64,000 nucleotides of DNA, taken from NCBI GenBank assembly GCA_003952965.2, contig CM025850.1, positions 16,288,058 to 16,352,057 of the forward strand. Direction: 5' to 3'. How positions within the stretch are numbered: position 1 is the first letter of the stretch; each line of letters opens with the position of its first letter. This document shows, piece by piece, positions 45,119 through 55,928 of this stretch. Below the pieces are notes generated by a model. That model did not search any database and was not told the DNA's origin. It was given only the letters and a program-made list of their open reading frames with translations. The translations under genes were made by a program, and so were the position numbers. This DNA is from Morella rubra (lineage: Eukaryota > Streptophyta > Magnoliopsida > Fagales > Myricaceae).

Positions 45119-45289
45119 CCAATCCTCAAATTGAAGATCTTAGAAATCCTCTAACTTGATGTCCCGCTCGACAACAATTGAGGGGACAAGATGATTGCTC
45201 TATGCTACTCCACCGTTAAAGCTGAAGGTTCCTCCTCCTCAACTTGATTGTTGGTACGCTGACGTTTGCTCATTTTTTAAGAATCTGCA

Positions 45290-46610
45290 AAAAATGTTCG
45301 AACGGTTAAAATGGGTTCACAAGGTTAGTAAAACGTCCATATTGCTGAAACAGGGCATCCGGACGACATTAAATTGTCATCATATTTATGTGAAACACAA
45401 CAAAGTGTCCGAACATTGTTAGATAGCCGTCTGAATGCACAAAATCGAAATAGCCTATTTAAATTTAATAAAATCAACGTCCGGACCAAAGATTAAAATG
45501 AAAACGTATCCATTTGGATACTATACGATGTCCGAACAGCCTATCAAGCGTCCGAACCAAATATATCCCAAGACGACAATGTATCCCTGTGGGACACTAA
45601 AGGCGTCCGAACCACGTTATATTGTCGTCTGAACGAATAACAACAAAGAGAACTATTTAAATTTAATATAAACTCCGTCTAGACCGCATCGTAAAGTGTC
45701 CAGACCAATTATTAAAATGTCAAAGTATCAATTTGGGATACTACGTAGTGTTCGAATGACTTTATCAAGCGTCCAAATGCTGCGAGGAAGATGACCGAGT
45801 TAACTTAGCCATGGCAACCTCCCCACACTACCAAAAGCACTACCAACTCACAAATAAATACACTTAAAATAATCTTAACACTTAACACAATGTATATCGA
45901 CGTAAAAATCAATCAAAAAACACAATGTAGTATACAAAAAATAGAATTGAAATACTATACATAAACTATATAAAAAAAAAATTAAGGCTAAAATCATGTT
46001 AAAAATCAACAAAACATACCTGGATGTGATAAGAATGTCGACGGAATGAGTTTACGTCAAGATTTGGGAAGAAAATAGGCAAGGGTGGAGAGAGTTTTGA
46101 GTATAAAATGTTCGGTTTAAATGAAAATGTCGAACTGTTTGACATTTCATCATTTTTCAACGACGTCCGGACGGTATTGATATCTTCTGGACGTATTTTT
46201 GTACACGTGGCCCAAGGAACGTACTCCGTATTAAATGCCAAAATTTAAACCATTTAAAACGGTTTGACACATTAAAAGCATCCGGACAGCATAGTATGCG
46301 TGTGGACGGTTTTTCCCTGACTTCGCATGATGTGGAGGCACACGTTTGGCTAAATAAACGTCTGGATGGTATGTTACTTGTTTGGACGGTGACAGCTACT
46401 TACAACCGTCATGTAACGTAAACACGTGTAAGACATGCAACGGTTACAATATCGTCTGGACGGTTGTCACAAACGTCCTAACGGCTGCTTTTAGTCATTG
46501 TGGTCTGGACGGCTTACTTTATGTGTGAACGCGTACTTCATTATACACGTGTATTAATTGATGCTGCCATAACGGTGTTCGGACAGTTATGGAAACCATC
46601 CGAATGGAAG
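45290..46610. repeat. CACTA-like subterminal repeat cluster II
   Basis: Motifs such as CGTCCGGAC, GTCCGAACA and GTCTGGACGG recur every 30-100 bp in both orientations up to about 46610 and then cease. Confidence 0.65.
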
Positions 46611-46620
46611 CAGATTTATT

Positions 46621-47374
46621 TAGCTTGTTAAACACTCAATTTGATTTACTTCCCTAAACTTAATTTATTTAAATAATTTAATTTACATAATTAATTTACT
46701 TCACTTAATTTAATTTTACTAAAATAATTTAATTTACTTTGCTCAATTTCATATTGTAATTTCATACAAATTTTTAACTTAATTTACTTATTTTGAATAC
46801 ATAAAAAAAAAATTTTGTTAAGCATACTTTTATATTAAACATTCGTTATAACTAATCACCCTTTTAATTGTAATTACAATCTAATTGCACTAACCGTTAC
46901 AATCTAATTACACTAACCGTTCCGTTAAAATAGCACTCGTACTAATCACCCATTTAATTACACTAATAATCTGTTTTAATTGTAATAAATTTAAACTAAT
47001 GGAAAAACATAATTAATATAGAATATCAAACATAATTAATATAAATCGCAACATCTTTAATGTTACTTCAAATACGCAAAATCAAGGATTCGAATCCCAA
47101 ATTCCTCAATCAACTAAAAATTAAGAGCAATCTACCATTGGGAGCCACATTGCTTTGAGGAAGGATTTAAACGTCGAATAATTGAGGACCATTACGCACC
47201 TGTGTGATGGCATCATGATCCAATAAGCTATTGAGGTCTCAGTTGATGAATTTGGTTCTGTTGGTCTTCATGTGAGGATGAGAGAAGGGCTAGTGTATGT
47301 TAAAAGAAAAGATTAAAGGATAAAATGAAAATATTTAGAAGGTTTCATACTTATTATGTTCACTTGTACAACAA
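46621..47374. other. No gene seen; very AT-rich
   Basis: A long TTTAATTTACTT-like low-complexity stretch (46640-46800), then unremarkable AT-rich sequence. Confidence 0.5.
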
Positions 47375-47769
47375 GGGGTAAAAGGGGCATAAAATGTCAC
47401 CATGGGTCATGTGCACGCTTTTATGTCCAAAATGATGAAAATCCTGACGTCAGGGTGCAATATGTAAGTAGATGGTAGTTAAAGGGTGAAATATTACCAA
47501 ATTGGTAATATAGGGTGCAAAATGCTAGTATTCTAATACTTGGGGGACGAAAAATGTCTTTCCCCTAGGGTTAAAAGGGCATAAAATGTCACCATGAGTC
47601 AAATGTGTGTCACGTTACGCTTTTCTATCCAACTGATTGAAATCCTGAAGTCAGGGTGCAATTAGTAAATAGGTGGCAGTTGGGGGCGAAATATCACAAA
47701 ATTAGTAATATAGGGTGCAAATTAAGTTTCAATACGTCAATAATTAGGGGGCAACAAATGTATTTTTCC
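47375..47769. repeat. Two tandem ~195-bp repeat units
   Basis: The unit beginning AAAAGGGGCATAAAATGTCA is present at 47375-47567 and 47568-47769 with moderate divergence. Its end (GGGTGCAAAATG plus TAATACTTGGGGG) resembles the right arm of the palindromic MITE at 48608-48972. Confidence 0.75.
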
Positions 47770-48607
47770 CTTTTTTATTTTTATTTTGAGTTACATCCAA
47801 GCATATAACTTCTCTCATGATTCAACTAATTAAAAGAAAAACATTAGTTTTTGCTTTAAACTATGGGTAAAATATCATTTTGAATAATTACATTACTAAT
47901 TTCGTCACATTAACCTCTTAAAATACTAAAATTAATCAATGTTCTAATGTCGACATTGTGCCACATAGTCTATTTTTGTTCATTTCAACTCTAAGATCTT
48001 ATTTGAAGACGAATATTGATGCATTTCAGTAGTTGATCAGATAAATATGAGAAAATGAGTAGTTAACATGTACCTGACATCTATGTAATAATTCAGGGAC
48101 TAGAAATAAAGATTTTGTTTAATTAAGTTACAAATTCAAGTACGGTTCATTTACATTTTGAACAACTTCTTGTTTGTTAGTTACTTACATGATTAGTTTA
48201 TTATCTTTAACAGAAAATAAATTTCTCGATTCCAGTTTTATATGTTCTCATAATTTTTTTTGTCAAGTATTGATGTTCTTAATTATCGTAAAAGATTATA
48301 TGGTCCTAGTTAATTTGATCAATTGCAATTAGAAACTTATACAACTAAATTTCGTTTACACTTTATTCGTGATAAATTATACGTAATTTGGTATATTAGT
48401 GGAGTTGATCATGTGTGCATAACATTAGAAAAAAATAGTATTTGACATTTTATGTTCTTGACTTACCACAGCCAAGTCAACCAACGTATTTTAGTTTAAA
48501 TCTTAGAGCTAACATGTTTTATGTCCAATCCCAAGATGAATTCCGCGATTATCGCATATAATTGGAATTAAAAAAACAAGTCGAAATAACACAAAAATAA
48601 AATAGTT
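47770..48607. other. No gene seen
   Basis: AT-rich sequence with no supported ORF or repeat. Confidence 0.5.
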
Positions 48608-48972
48608 AAATACACTTTTCTCCCGTGACTATTGAGGTTCTGACACTACACACCTCAAATTATCAATTTTGTTATATTTTCGCCCCTCAAATACCAACTA
48701 TTTACACTTTGCACCCCCTACTGTTAATTTGGACGGAAATTGCTATTTTTGTTTTGTGAAACGATGATTTTACCCTTATAATTTTTTATAATTATATTTT
48801 GTATGGAGGTAAATTGTCATTTCACTAAATCAAAATAGCAATTTCCGTCCAAATTAACGGTAGGGGATGCAGAGTGTAAACAGTTGGTAGTTGAGGGCGA
48901 AATGTAATGAAATTCATAATTTGGGGTGCAAAATGTTAGAACTCCAATAATTGAAGGCCGAAACGTATATTT
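48608..48972. mobile_element. Palindromic MITE, ~365 bp
   Basis: The left arm (AAATACACTTTTCTCCCGTG ... CGGAAATTGCTATTTTG) and the right arm (CAAAATAGCAATTTCCG ... CGTATATTT) are inverted copies of about 145 bp around a short AT-rich centre. No transposase is encoded. The target duplication is not clear, so the superfamily is not assigned. Confidence 0.8.
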
Positions 48973-50384
48973 TTCCTAAAACAAAAAGAAAGAGGTGTCT
49001 TTTCTTGAATCTTGATACGTACTATAATCCAAATGAGTCGCAAATACCTTAGTTAGTGCAAATGGTATTCTTTTGTCTTTGTCCCTGCGGTCACTCTCAG
49101 CTTTTGCTGCTTTAATTTGGTGAGTCTATAATCTATTGATACATATGCTCGCATTGGCCAGACAATTTATAAATTATTATGCATCGAATCAGAGTAGACT
49201 TCGATCAGTACAAGAGAATTAAGATCGTAATGGGGTTCATATATAGCATACTCCCCACTAGATTCACCACTAAAATTATATATACACACGCCAAACCTCT
49301 ATTTAATTTAAATTTAATTAATTAATTGATAACATTTATTTCTTAATTTATCCATTGATATCCCACGTTAAACGCAGTAGGTCTGAATTAGTAATTATGT
49401 ACTCTTTAAGTGATTAATTTAGTTGCTAGTCGAAAAGAAATGGAGGCCATGTTACTTCCTTCAACTAGATTAATGAAACTTTAGTCATGTGATTTAAAAT
49501 ATTATAATAAGTGCAATTTAGAGAGAGATTTTGCGGGTGCTTAAGATATCTACATAACATAATCTTCTCAATTAATTATATCAATTCGAAGGGAGAGAGA
49601 CACGTACACATATCCAACGAGCATTCCCATTACTGCTCATGTGAATGCATGTGAATACAATTCAGATTGAAAGTTGTACATGATGGCGATTTTAGAAAAA
49701 AAGAAAAAAGAGATATATATTTCCTTAAATTCCATTCTAGTTGTTCCACTTATGTTTCTTTCTTTTATGCACGAAAGAGACGTTTCATTTTTTTTCTTAT
49801 CAGAAAATATTGGCGTTCACAGCTTCTAAATATTGGTTTGGTCCTATCCCTACTTTAATATACTCAATGAATCAATTGAAGAAGTATGTGATACACGCGT
49901 GAAAGTTGGAAAGCCAGCGTGTGCGTGTTGAAAGTCAAAAGGTTTGGCCGAGGGGAAAAAAAAAGGATGGAGGAAGTCAAAAAGATGGCAGCTTTCTTGT
50001 CATGTACGTAGCCTTTCTAAATAGTAGTTGGAAATATTCTCTAGAGGCTTAGCATATATAGCAATCCATCGAGGGGGTCAAATGCTCAAATTCTACAGGG
50101 TAGCTAGCTGACCAATTCCAGGGCAAATATAATTGCAGTGATGTGACAAAACGTTCATCGTATAACTTCTATCTTTTTTTAGATTAAAATAATTTCCTCG
50201 AAGATTTGTAGTTGGGGTATCAAATTCAAGTATTGATATGGGATTGGGATACAATTCGTATGAAAAAAGATTGAGCAACATCGAATATTACAGAGTTCAC
50301 ACGACTCAACAATTAATTTAGAAAAGATTGAATGTCATGAGACCTACACATTATGTTCATCTATCTGATCTGAAAAAAAAAATA
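48973..50384. other. No gene seen; AT-rich upstream region
   Basis: No ORF with recognisable motifs; short frames only. Confidence 0.5.
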
Positions 50385-50612
50385 AAAGTTAAATACACTT
50401 TTCGTCGATCGACAATTGGAGTTTCTGACACTTTACATTCAGAATTAATAATTTTGTTATATTTCGTCTCTTAATTACCAACCTTTGACAACTTACACCC
50501 ACTGTTATTAATTTGAACACTCATAATTTATCTATCAAAATATTAATTTCCGTTTAAATTAACTCTTGAAGGTACAAAGTGTATAAGGTTGTAGTTGATG
50601 GAGAAAAAAATT
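50385..50612. mobile_element. Second, degraded MITE of the 48608 family
   Basis: GTTAAATACACTTTTCGTCG, then TCTGACACTTTACA and AATTTTGTTATATTTCG, matches the left arm at 48608 in order. A shorter, decayed right arm (TTAATTTCCGTTTAAATTAA to TGGTAGTTG-like) follows. Confidence 0.65.
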
Positions 50613-50736
50613 AACGAGCTAGGCTGCTTATCCTAAATTCACGTGATACACACAACGGTAGGATTGGTATCAAAATGAAATGAAATGTAATGTAAGTACT
50701 TTAATTTGACAACAGCAGGTCAAGATTTATACAGTT

Positions 50737-50854
50737 TTTTTTTTTAGTCATAGTAGACAGCAGGACAGAGCCTGCAAGAAGGGGATTCGACCCCCGGATC
50801 TTACTCTCCCTAAGGTCCAAGGGGAGGAGATACCACATGAGCTAACGCTCAGTT
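50737..50854 (-). mobile_element. tRNA-derived SINE with 18-bp target duplication
   Basis: The element lies between exact copies of GTCAAGATTTATACAGTT (50719-50736, 50855-50872). On the minus strand it starts AACTGAGCGTTAGC, has a Pol III A-box-like TTAGCTCATGTGG (50833-50845) and a B-box-like TCGAATCCCC (within 50781-50793). It ends in an A tail (T-run at about 50735-50745 on plus). Size, tRNA-like head and long duplication all fit a plant SINE. The family is not identified. Confidence 0.88.
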
Positions 50855-51073
50855 GTCAAGATTTATACAGTTAATTAGTAGCCACTTAAGGTCAAGTACT
50901 AGAATGTTTAGTTTTTAAATACTTGAGGCAAGTTGAATTATTATTTTTCTTTTTTCTTTTGAGCAAGTTGAATCTTTGTTAATTCACATCTACTGGTTTT
51001 AACATTTCGCAGTCTCAGACCCGCGTGTGACAGAGTCTTCAAAGACCATATGGGTCAAGTCTCCAAATCTCCA

Positions 51074-51081
51074 TATTATAT
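51074..51081 (+). promoter_or_regulatory. Possible TATA box of the lipase gene
   Basis: TATTATAT lies about 90 bp before the lipase ATG and is followed by a pyrimidine-rich leader (CCTCTCTGCCTCACTTCC). Position and context fit a plant core promoter, but this is only a weak motif. Confidence 0.3.
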
Positions 51082-51171
51082 GACATACCCTCTCTGCCTC
51101 ACTTCCCCTCAACCATTAACTGCAGCCTGTCGCCCACCAATCTGCTCGGCAAACTTCCAACACCAACAATC

Positions 51172-52707
51172 ATGGCACTGTCAACAATGATCTATAGCCA
51201 TCTTCCTGCCGCTCAATCCAGCGTGACCAGCCTGTCCATAATCCGTGCCAATCAAGCACTTGTCCTCGATCGCCCACAAACAGAGCCACCGAACCGAGCT
51301 TCACGTCTTGCCGAATCAGTACTCTCACACCTCCACCTCCATGTTGAAGCACCTCCCCGGAACACTCTTCCCCAATCCCATTGGGCCTCGTACAGTGAAG
51401 ACAAACTCTCGACTCCAACAATCTCCCCCAAGGAGGTCATCGCGCACAAGTGGCGTGAGATACATGGTTCCAAGGACTGGGACAATCTTCTGAACCCTCT
51501 TCACCCTTGGCTCCGAAGGGAAATTGTCAAATACGGAGAGTTTGCACAAGCAACGTACGATGCTTTCGACTTTGATTCTTTCTCGGAGTTCTGCGGGAGC
51601 TGCCGGTACAACCGTAACAATCTATTCGACATACTAGACCTTTGTAGAAATGGATATACCGTTAGCAGGTATATTTATGCTATGTCACATATAGATATAC
51701 CCAGGTGGCTGGAGAGGTCACATTTGGTGGACACCTGGAGCAAAGATTCCAACTGGATCGGCTACGTGGCGGTCAGCGAAGATGAGGAGACACGTAGGAT
51801 TGGACGGAGAGATATCGTGGTGGCGTGGCGTGGAACCGTGGCACCGTCTGAGTGGTACGAGGATATGCAAAGGAAGCTGGAGTCATTTGGGCAGGGGAAG
51901 GCTAAAGTCGAACATGGGTTTCATAGTATTTACACTAGCAAGAGTGACTCGACTAGGTACAACAAGTCCAGTGCCTCGGAGCAAGTTATGAAAGAAGTGA
52001 AGAGCATTGTGGAATCGTACAGGGAAAAGGGTGAAGAAGTTAGCCTTACAATCACAGGACATAGCTTGGGCGGTGCAGTGGCGCTCCTCAATGCTTACGA
52101 AGCAGCATCCACCATTCCCAACCTTCCAGTTAGCGTGCTCTCCTTCGGTGCACCTCGTGTTGGCAACATTGCTTTCCGAGACGAGCTTCACCAGTTGGGA
52201 GTCAAAACATTGCGGGTGGTAACTAAGCAAGACATAGTCCCCCGTACGCCGGGGCTTGTTTTCAACGAGAGTTTACAGCGGTTTGAATATATCACTGGGA
52301 CTTTGGGGTGGGTTTACACCCATGTTGGAGCCGAATTGAAACTCGACGTTCGTTCTTCGCCTTTCCTCAAACAGGGATTCAATTTGCCCGGCTTCCATAG
52401 CCTTGAGACGTACCTCCATCTTGTCGATGGGTTGCTTAGTACTACATCTCCGTTCAGATCGGACGCTAGGAGGGATGTTGCTTTAGTTTACAAGGCATGT
52501 GACATATTGGAGGAGGACCTTAAGGTCCCGCATTGTTGGTACCAGTTTGCCAACAAGGGATTAGTTTGTAATGGTCATGGTAGATGGGTAAAACCAAAGA
52601 GGGACCCAGAAGACATACCTACACCTGTTAGGGAAGAAAACGTCCACAAATTTGCAGTTGGGACTCAATCTCAAGTTGTACTTGAACCACGATATAATAT
52701 TGCATAA
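51172..52707 (+). CDS. Plastid phospholipase A1-Igamma-type (DAD1-like) class 3 lipase, intact
   Basis: An uninterrupted 511-codon frame from an ATG after a pyrimidine-rich leader. Residues 1 to about 60 are Ser/Ala/Leu-rich and resemble a chloroplast transit peptide. The family core follows: WREIHGSKDWDNLLNPLHPW, EIVKYGEFAQATYDAFDFD, FCGSCRYNR, NWIGYVAVSEDEE and RDIVVAWRGTVAPSEWYEDM. The nucleophile elbow is GHSLGG with Ser298. Likely partners are Asp354 in KQDIVPRTPG and His409 in FHSLETYLHLVDG. Known relatives hydrolyse the sn-1 acyl group of phosphatidylcholine and galactolipids, and some feed jasmonate synthesis. The length is normal for the PLA1-Igamma class, and lack of introns is common there. 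It is the only intact cellular gene in the window. A 1.56-kb tandem duplication begins about 50 bp past its stop. Confidence 0.95.
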   Translation: MALSTMIYSHLPAAQSSVTSLSIIRANQALVLDRPQTEPPNRASRLAESVLSHLHLHVEAPPRNTLPQSHWASYSEDKLSTPTISPKEVIAHKWREIHGSKDWDNLLNPLHPWLRREIVKYGEFAQATYDAFDFDSFSEFCGSCRYNRNNLFDILDLCRNGYTVSRYIYAMSHIDIPRWLERSHLVDTWSKDSNWIGYVAVSEDEETRRIGRRDIVVAWRGTVAPSEWYEDMQRKLESFGQGKAKVEHGFHSIYTSKSDSTRYNKSSASEQVMKEVKSIVESYREKGEEVSLTITGHSLGGAVALLNAYEAASTIPNLPVSVLSFGAPRVGNIAFRDELHQLGVKTLRVVTKQDIVPRTPGLVFNESLQRFEYITGTLGWVYTHVGAELKLDVRSSPFLKQGFNLPGFHSLETYLHLVDGLLSTTSPFRSDARRDVALVYKACDILEEDLKVPHCWYQFANKGLVCNGHGRWVKPKRDPEDIPTPVREENVHKFAVGTQSQVVLEPRYNIA

Positions 52708-52754
52708 ATAAGAATTCTTTTTTGTTTTTCTTGGGCATAAACTAGAATTCTGTT

Positions 52755-54310
52755 CTCAAAATGAAGATAACCGGCCCATAAGGATTTTGATTTACATAAC
52801 TGGGCCCAAAATGGACCAATTTGAAGAAATCCCTAAAAGATAATTAAGCCCAACAAGAATTTGTCAACCAAAAATGCGACTCACGAAGATAAAGTTTCAC
52901 GATGGAAGAAAACCGTCCACTACCCAAAAAACTATGATATGGAGTAGTGAGAAGGGGAAGCCCCAGAAAGGAGCAAGAAGGAAAAAATGAAAAATTCACT
53001 ATACAAAATAAAGGATAAAAAGAAGAAAGCACTACAACAAATAGGTTTTTGGGAAAAAAAACCCGAATTCTCCCAAAAAAGTTTTTGGGACGAATCCGTC
53101 CGTCGCCCCAACTGTCCCAACAAACCCGTTACAAAAAGTTTTTTGGACATAAATGTTGTTCCGTCAAATAAGTACCCTTCCAGGACATAGGTTTTCCTCC
53201 CAAAATCAAATTGTCATTGGAACCCTTTCAACATATAGTTGAGAATTATGTTCGAACGTCTTTTGACAAAAATATAAATTAGTTCGATAAGGAAATTTAA
53301 CGTTCGAACAACTATAAAATTTTACGTCCGATATTTCGGATACCTTCCAACGCTGTAAAGTGGAACCTCCGTAACCGTTCATAATGAGTTACAATGGTCA
53401 TGTGATAAACGTTCGGATGGTTTTGGATGTAAAGGAAAAAAAAATTTGAACATGTTTCTGACGTTTCGACGGATATTGTTAAATCCGTTCGATATACCGT
53501 TCAAAGAATAAAAAAGTAGCGATTCGAACATGTTATGAACGGAAACGCGAAACGTTCAAATTGGGTTCCAACGTAGGGGAGGCACATTGTATTTCAAACG
53601 CTAAAAATAACATTGGAACGATTTTTTTTTAATAAAAAAATTAAAAAATTGCTTGAAAATTATTAAAAAAAAACATATTATTAAATAAAAAATTTATTAA
53701 CAAAATGTACAATTAAATAATTAATCACAATATTCGAAACAATTAAATATAATACGCAGTAAAAAAAAATCCATCTTGGCCGTTGCGGTGGGTATAAATT
53801 GCGTTAAGACTTTTTCTAACTCTGCATGCATCATTGTCTTCCTAAATAAAAAATTGTAATCAATATAAAGCTTAAATAATTGACAAAAATAATCACTAAA
53901 AAAAGAAATTGGCTAAATGGAAAATATATATAACTTACCTATACAAAGAAAAGGTTGTGCTAAATGATGAAATGATATATAATAACTATCATACCTATAC
54001 ATCCGATTCTTTTTCCAATATTTAAGGCTGATGCAGGTGAAGGATTATATCTAATATGTTTACACTGATCATACGTATTGTGATTGTTCAAACACATTCC
54101 AACGATTCTTTTTCTATTTGAATGGCGTCGTTAGTTTTCAAATTATGTTCTAATGGTTATTGAAAATCCGTTCCGAATGTTTTTTAGAAAATGAAACAGC
54201 GTTGTTTCATGATTTTTAAAGTTCGAACAATACTTTATTTGTTCAAATGGTTTTGTGAATAACTAAAATAATATGTAATTAAATTATAAGCATAATTTTA
54301 GGTGATGATA
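52755..54310. repeat. Tandem duplication, copy 1 (lipase 3' flank plus CACTA-2 left end)
   Basis: Bases 52755-53029 match 54311-54595 and 53030-54310 match the start of CACTA-2 at 54596, with indels. Both copies contain AAG followed by CACTACAACAAA. Copy 1 stops where copy 2 begins. Confidence 0.85.
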
Positions 54311-54595
54311 TCAAATCTGAAGATAACCGACCCATAAGGATTTGGATTTACATAACTGGGCCCAAAATGGACCAATTTGAAGAAATCCCTAAAAGATAAG
54401 CTCAACAAAAATTCGTCAACCAAAGATGCAACCCACAAAGATAAAGCTCCACAATCGAATACATATGATGGAAGGAAAAGCGTCCACTACCTAAAAAACT
54501 ATGATATGGAGTAGTGGGAAGAGAAAGCCCGAGAAAGGAGCAACAAGGAAAAGATGAAGAATTCACTATAAAAGGAAAGGATAAAAAGAAGAAAG
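54311..54595. repeat. Tandem duplication, copy 2 of the lipase 3' flank
   Basis: Closely similar to 52755-53029, sharing for example CATAACTGGGCCCAAAATGG and AACTATGATATGGAGTAGTG. It contains small insertions relative to copy 1 and ends with the AAG target site of CACTA-2. Confidence 0.88.
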
Positions 54596-55404
54596 CACTA
54601 CAACAAAAAATGGTTTTTGGGATGGATTTTTCCGTCCCAAAAAACTCGAATTCTATTCCAAAAATTGTTTTTAGAACAGAATCCGTTTGTCACCCCAACT
54701 GTCCCAACAAACCAGTTACAAAAGATTTTTTTTGGGACAAAAATGTTGCTCTATCTCAAAAAGTACCCTTTCAGGACGAGAAGGCTTCCGTCCCAAAATA
54801 ATATTATCGTTCGAACCCTTTCAAATGGACAGTTGAGGATTATGTTTGATGCAAAACATTCGAATAGTGTTCAAACATAGGGGAGGCACGTTGTATTTTG
54901 AATGCTAAAAATAATGTTGGAACGATTTTTTTAAAAAAAGAAATTATAAAAAAATTAAATATTGATAGAAAATTATTAAATAAAAAAATTTATCAGCAAA
55001 ATGTACAATTAAATAATTACTGACAATATTCGAAACAATTAAATATAATACGCAATAAAAAAAAATCTATCTTTGCCGTCACAGTGGGTATAAACTACTT
55101 CAAGAATTTTTCTAACACTACATCCATTCTTGTCTTCCTAAATCAGAAATTGTAATCAATATAACGCTAAATAATTAACAAAAATAATCATTAAAAAAAA
55201 GTCAGCTGAATGAAAAATATATATAACTTACCTATACATCTTCTCGATGTCATTTTCGGTAAAGGTGATTCAATTTCAGGGTACGAAAAGCTAAGGCCCC
55301 AGACAAGACTGATGTAGGTGAATGATCATATCTAACATATTTATACCGATCATACGTATTGTGATCATTTGAACACGTTCAAAATGTTTTTTTTTTTTTT
55401 ACTT

Positions 55405-55928
55405 GTTAGAAAAATTAGAAGTTTTGCATTATGCACAACAAATCTAAATTTGAGGTGTTGGATCTCAAATAAATTTGCATCACTGTAACAATATTAACAT
55501 CCACAAGAAACTAATGGAGAGAATAACAAAAGCAGATACAACATTTTCCAAACCAATATCTTTCATTACATGGAAAGAAATAGAGAGCAACACTCGTGTA
55601 AGTAAGGCCAGACTTCTGAAAAACTTTTGGCCACACATCCGACCTAAAAAATAGTTATTTCCTTCCAAACTAGAACATGCAAAGATCTGTTCTGTAGGCC
55701 GAATTTCTAAAAGATTTTTAGAAATCCGGCCTTACTAACTCGAGCATTTATCTCGATTTCTTTCTATACAATGAAAGATACTGGTTTGGAAAATATTGTA
55801 TCAGCTTTTGTTATTCTCTCATTAGTTTTGTGTGCATGTTAATATTGTTACGGTGATGCAAATCCATTTGAGGCCTACACCTCAAATTTAGATTTGTCGT
55901 GCATAACACAACTTTTAATTTTTCTAAC
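55405..55928. mobile_element. Foldback element, 524 bp, with long inverted arms
   Basis: The ends GTTAGAAAAATTAGAAGTT and the complementary AACTTTTAATTTTTCTAAC begin arms of over 200 bp. These are largely complementary through to a central hairpin (GGCCGAATTTCTAAAA against TTTTAGAAATCCGGCC at 55696-55730). It has no coding capacity; apparent ORFs on both arms are shadows of the same repeat. It is nested in CACTA-2. Confidence 0.88.

Larger units (their letters stand above)
39448..46620 (-). mobile_element. CACTA-1 (En/Spm) DNA transposon, right end not found
   Basis: The left terminus CACTACAAGAAAAAAGACTT is at 39448, followed by a repetitive subterminal zone (TTTAGGTGAC and GACGGT/CCGTCC motifs to about 39650). 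The minus strand carries Ptta/En/Spm-type (39841-41118) and TNP2-type (41210-42567) transposase remains and a PF20167-like ORF (44487-45118). Dense CCGTCCGAAC-like motifs at 42895-43760 and 45290-46610 are subterminal-repeat-like. No opposite CACTA end was recognised, so 46620 is only where the motifs stop. There may be two overlapping elements. Confidence 0.75.
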
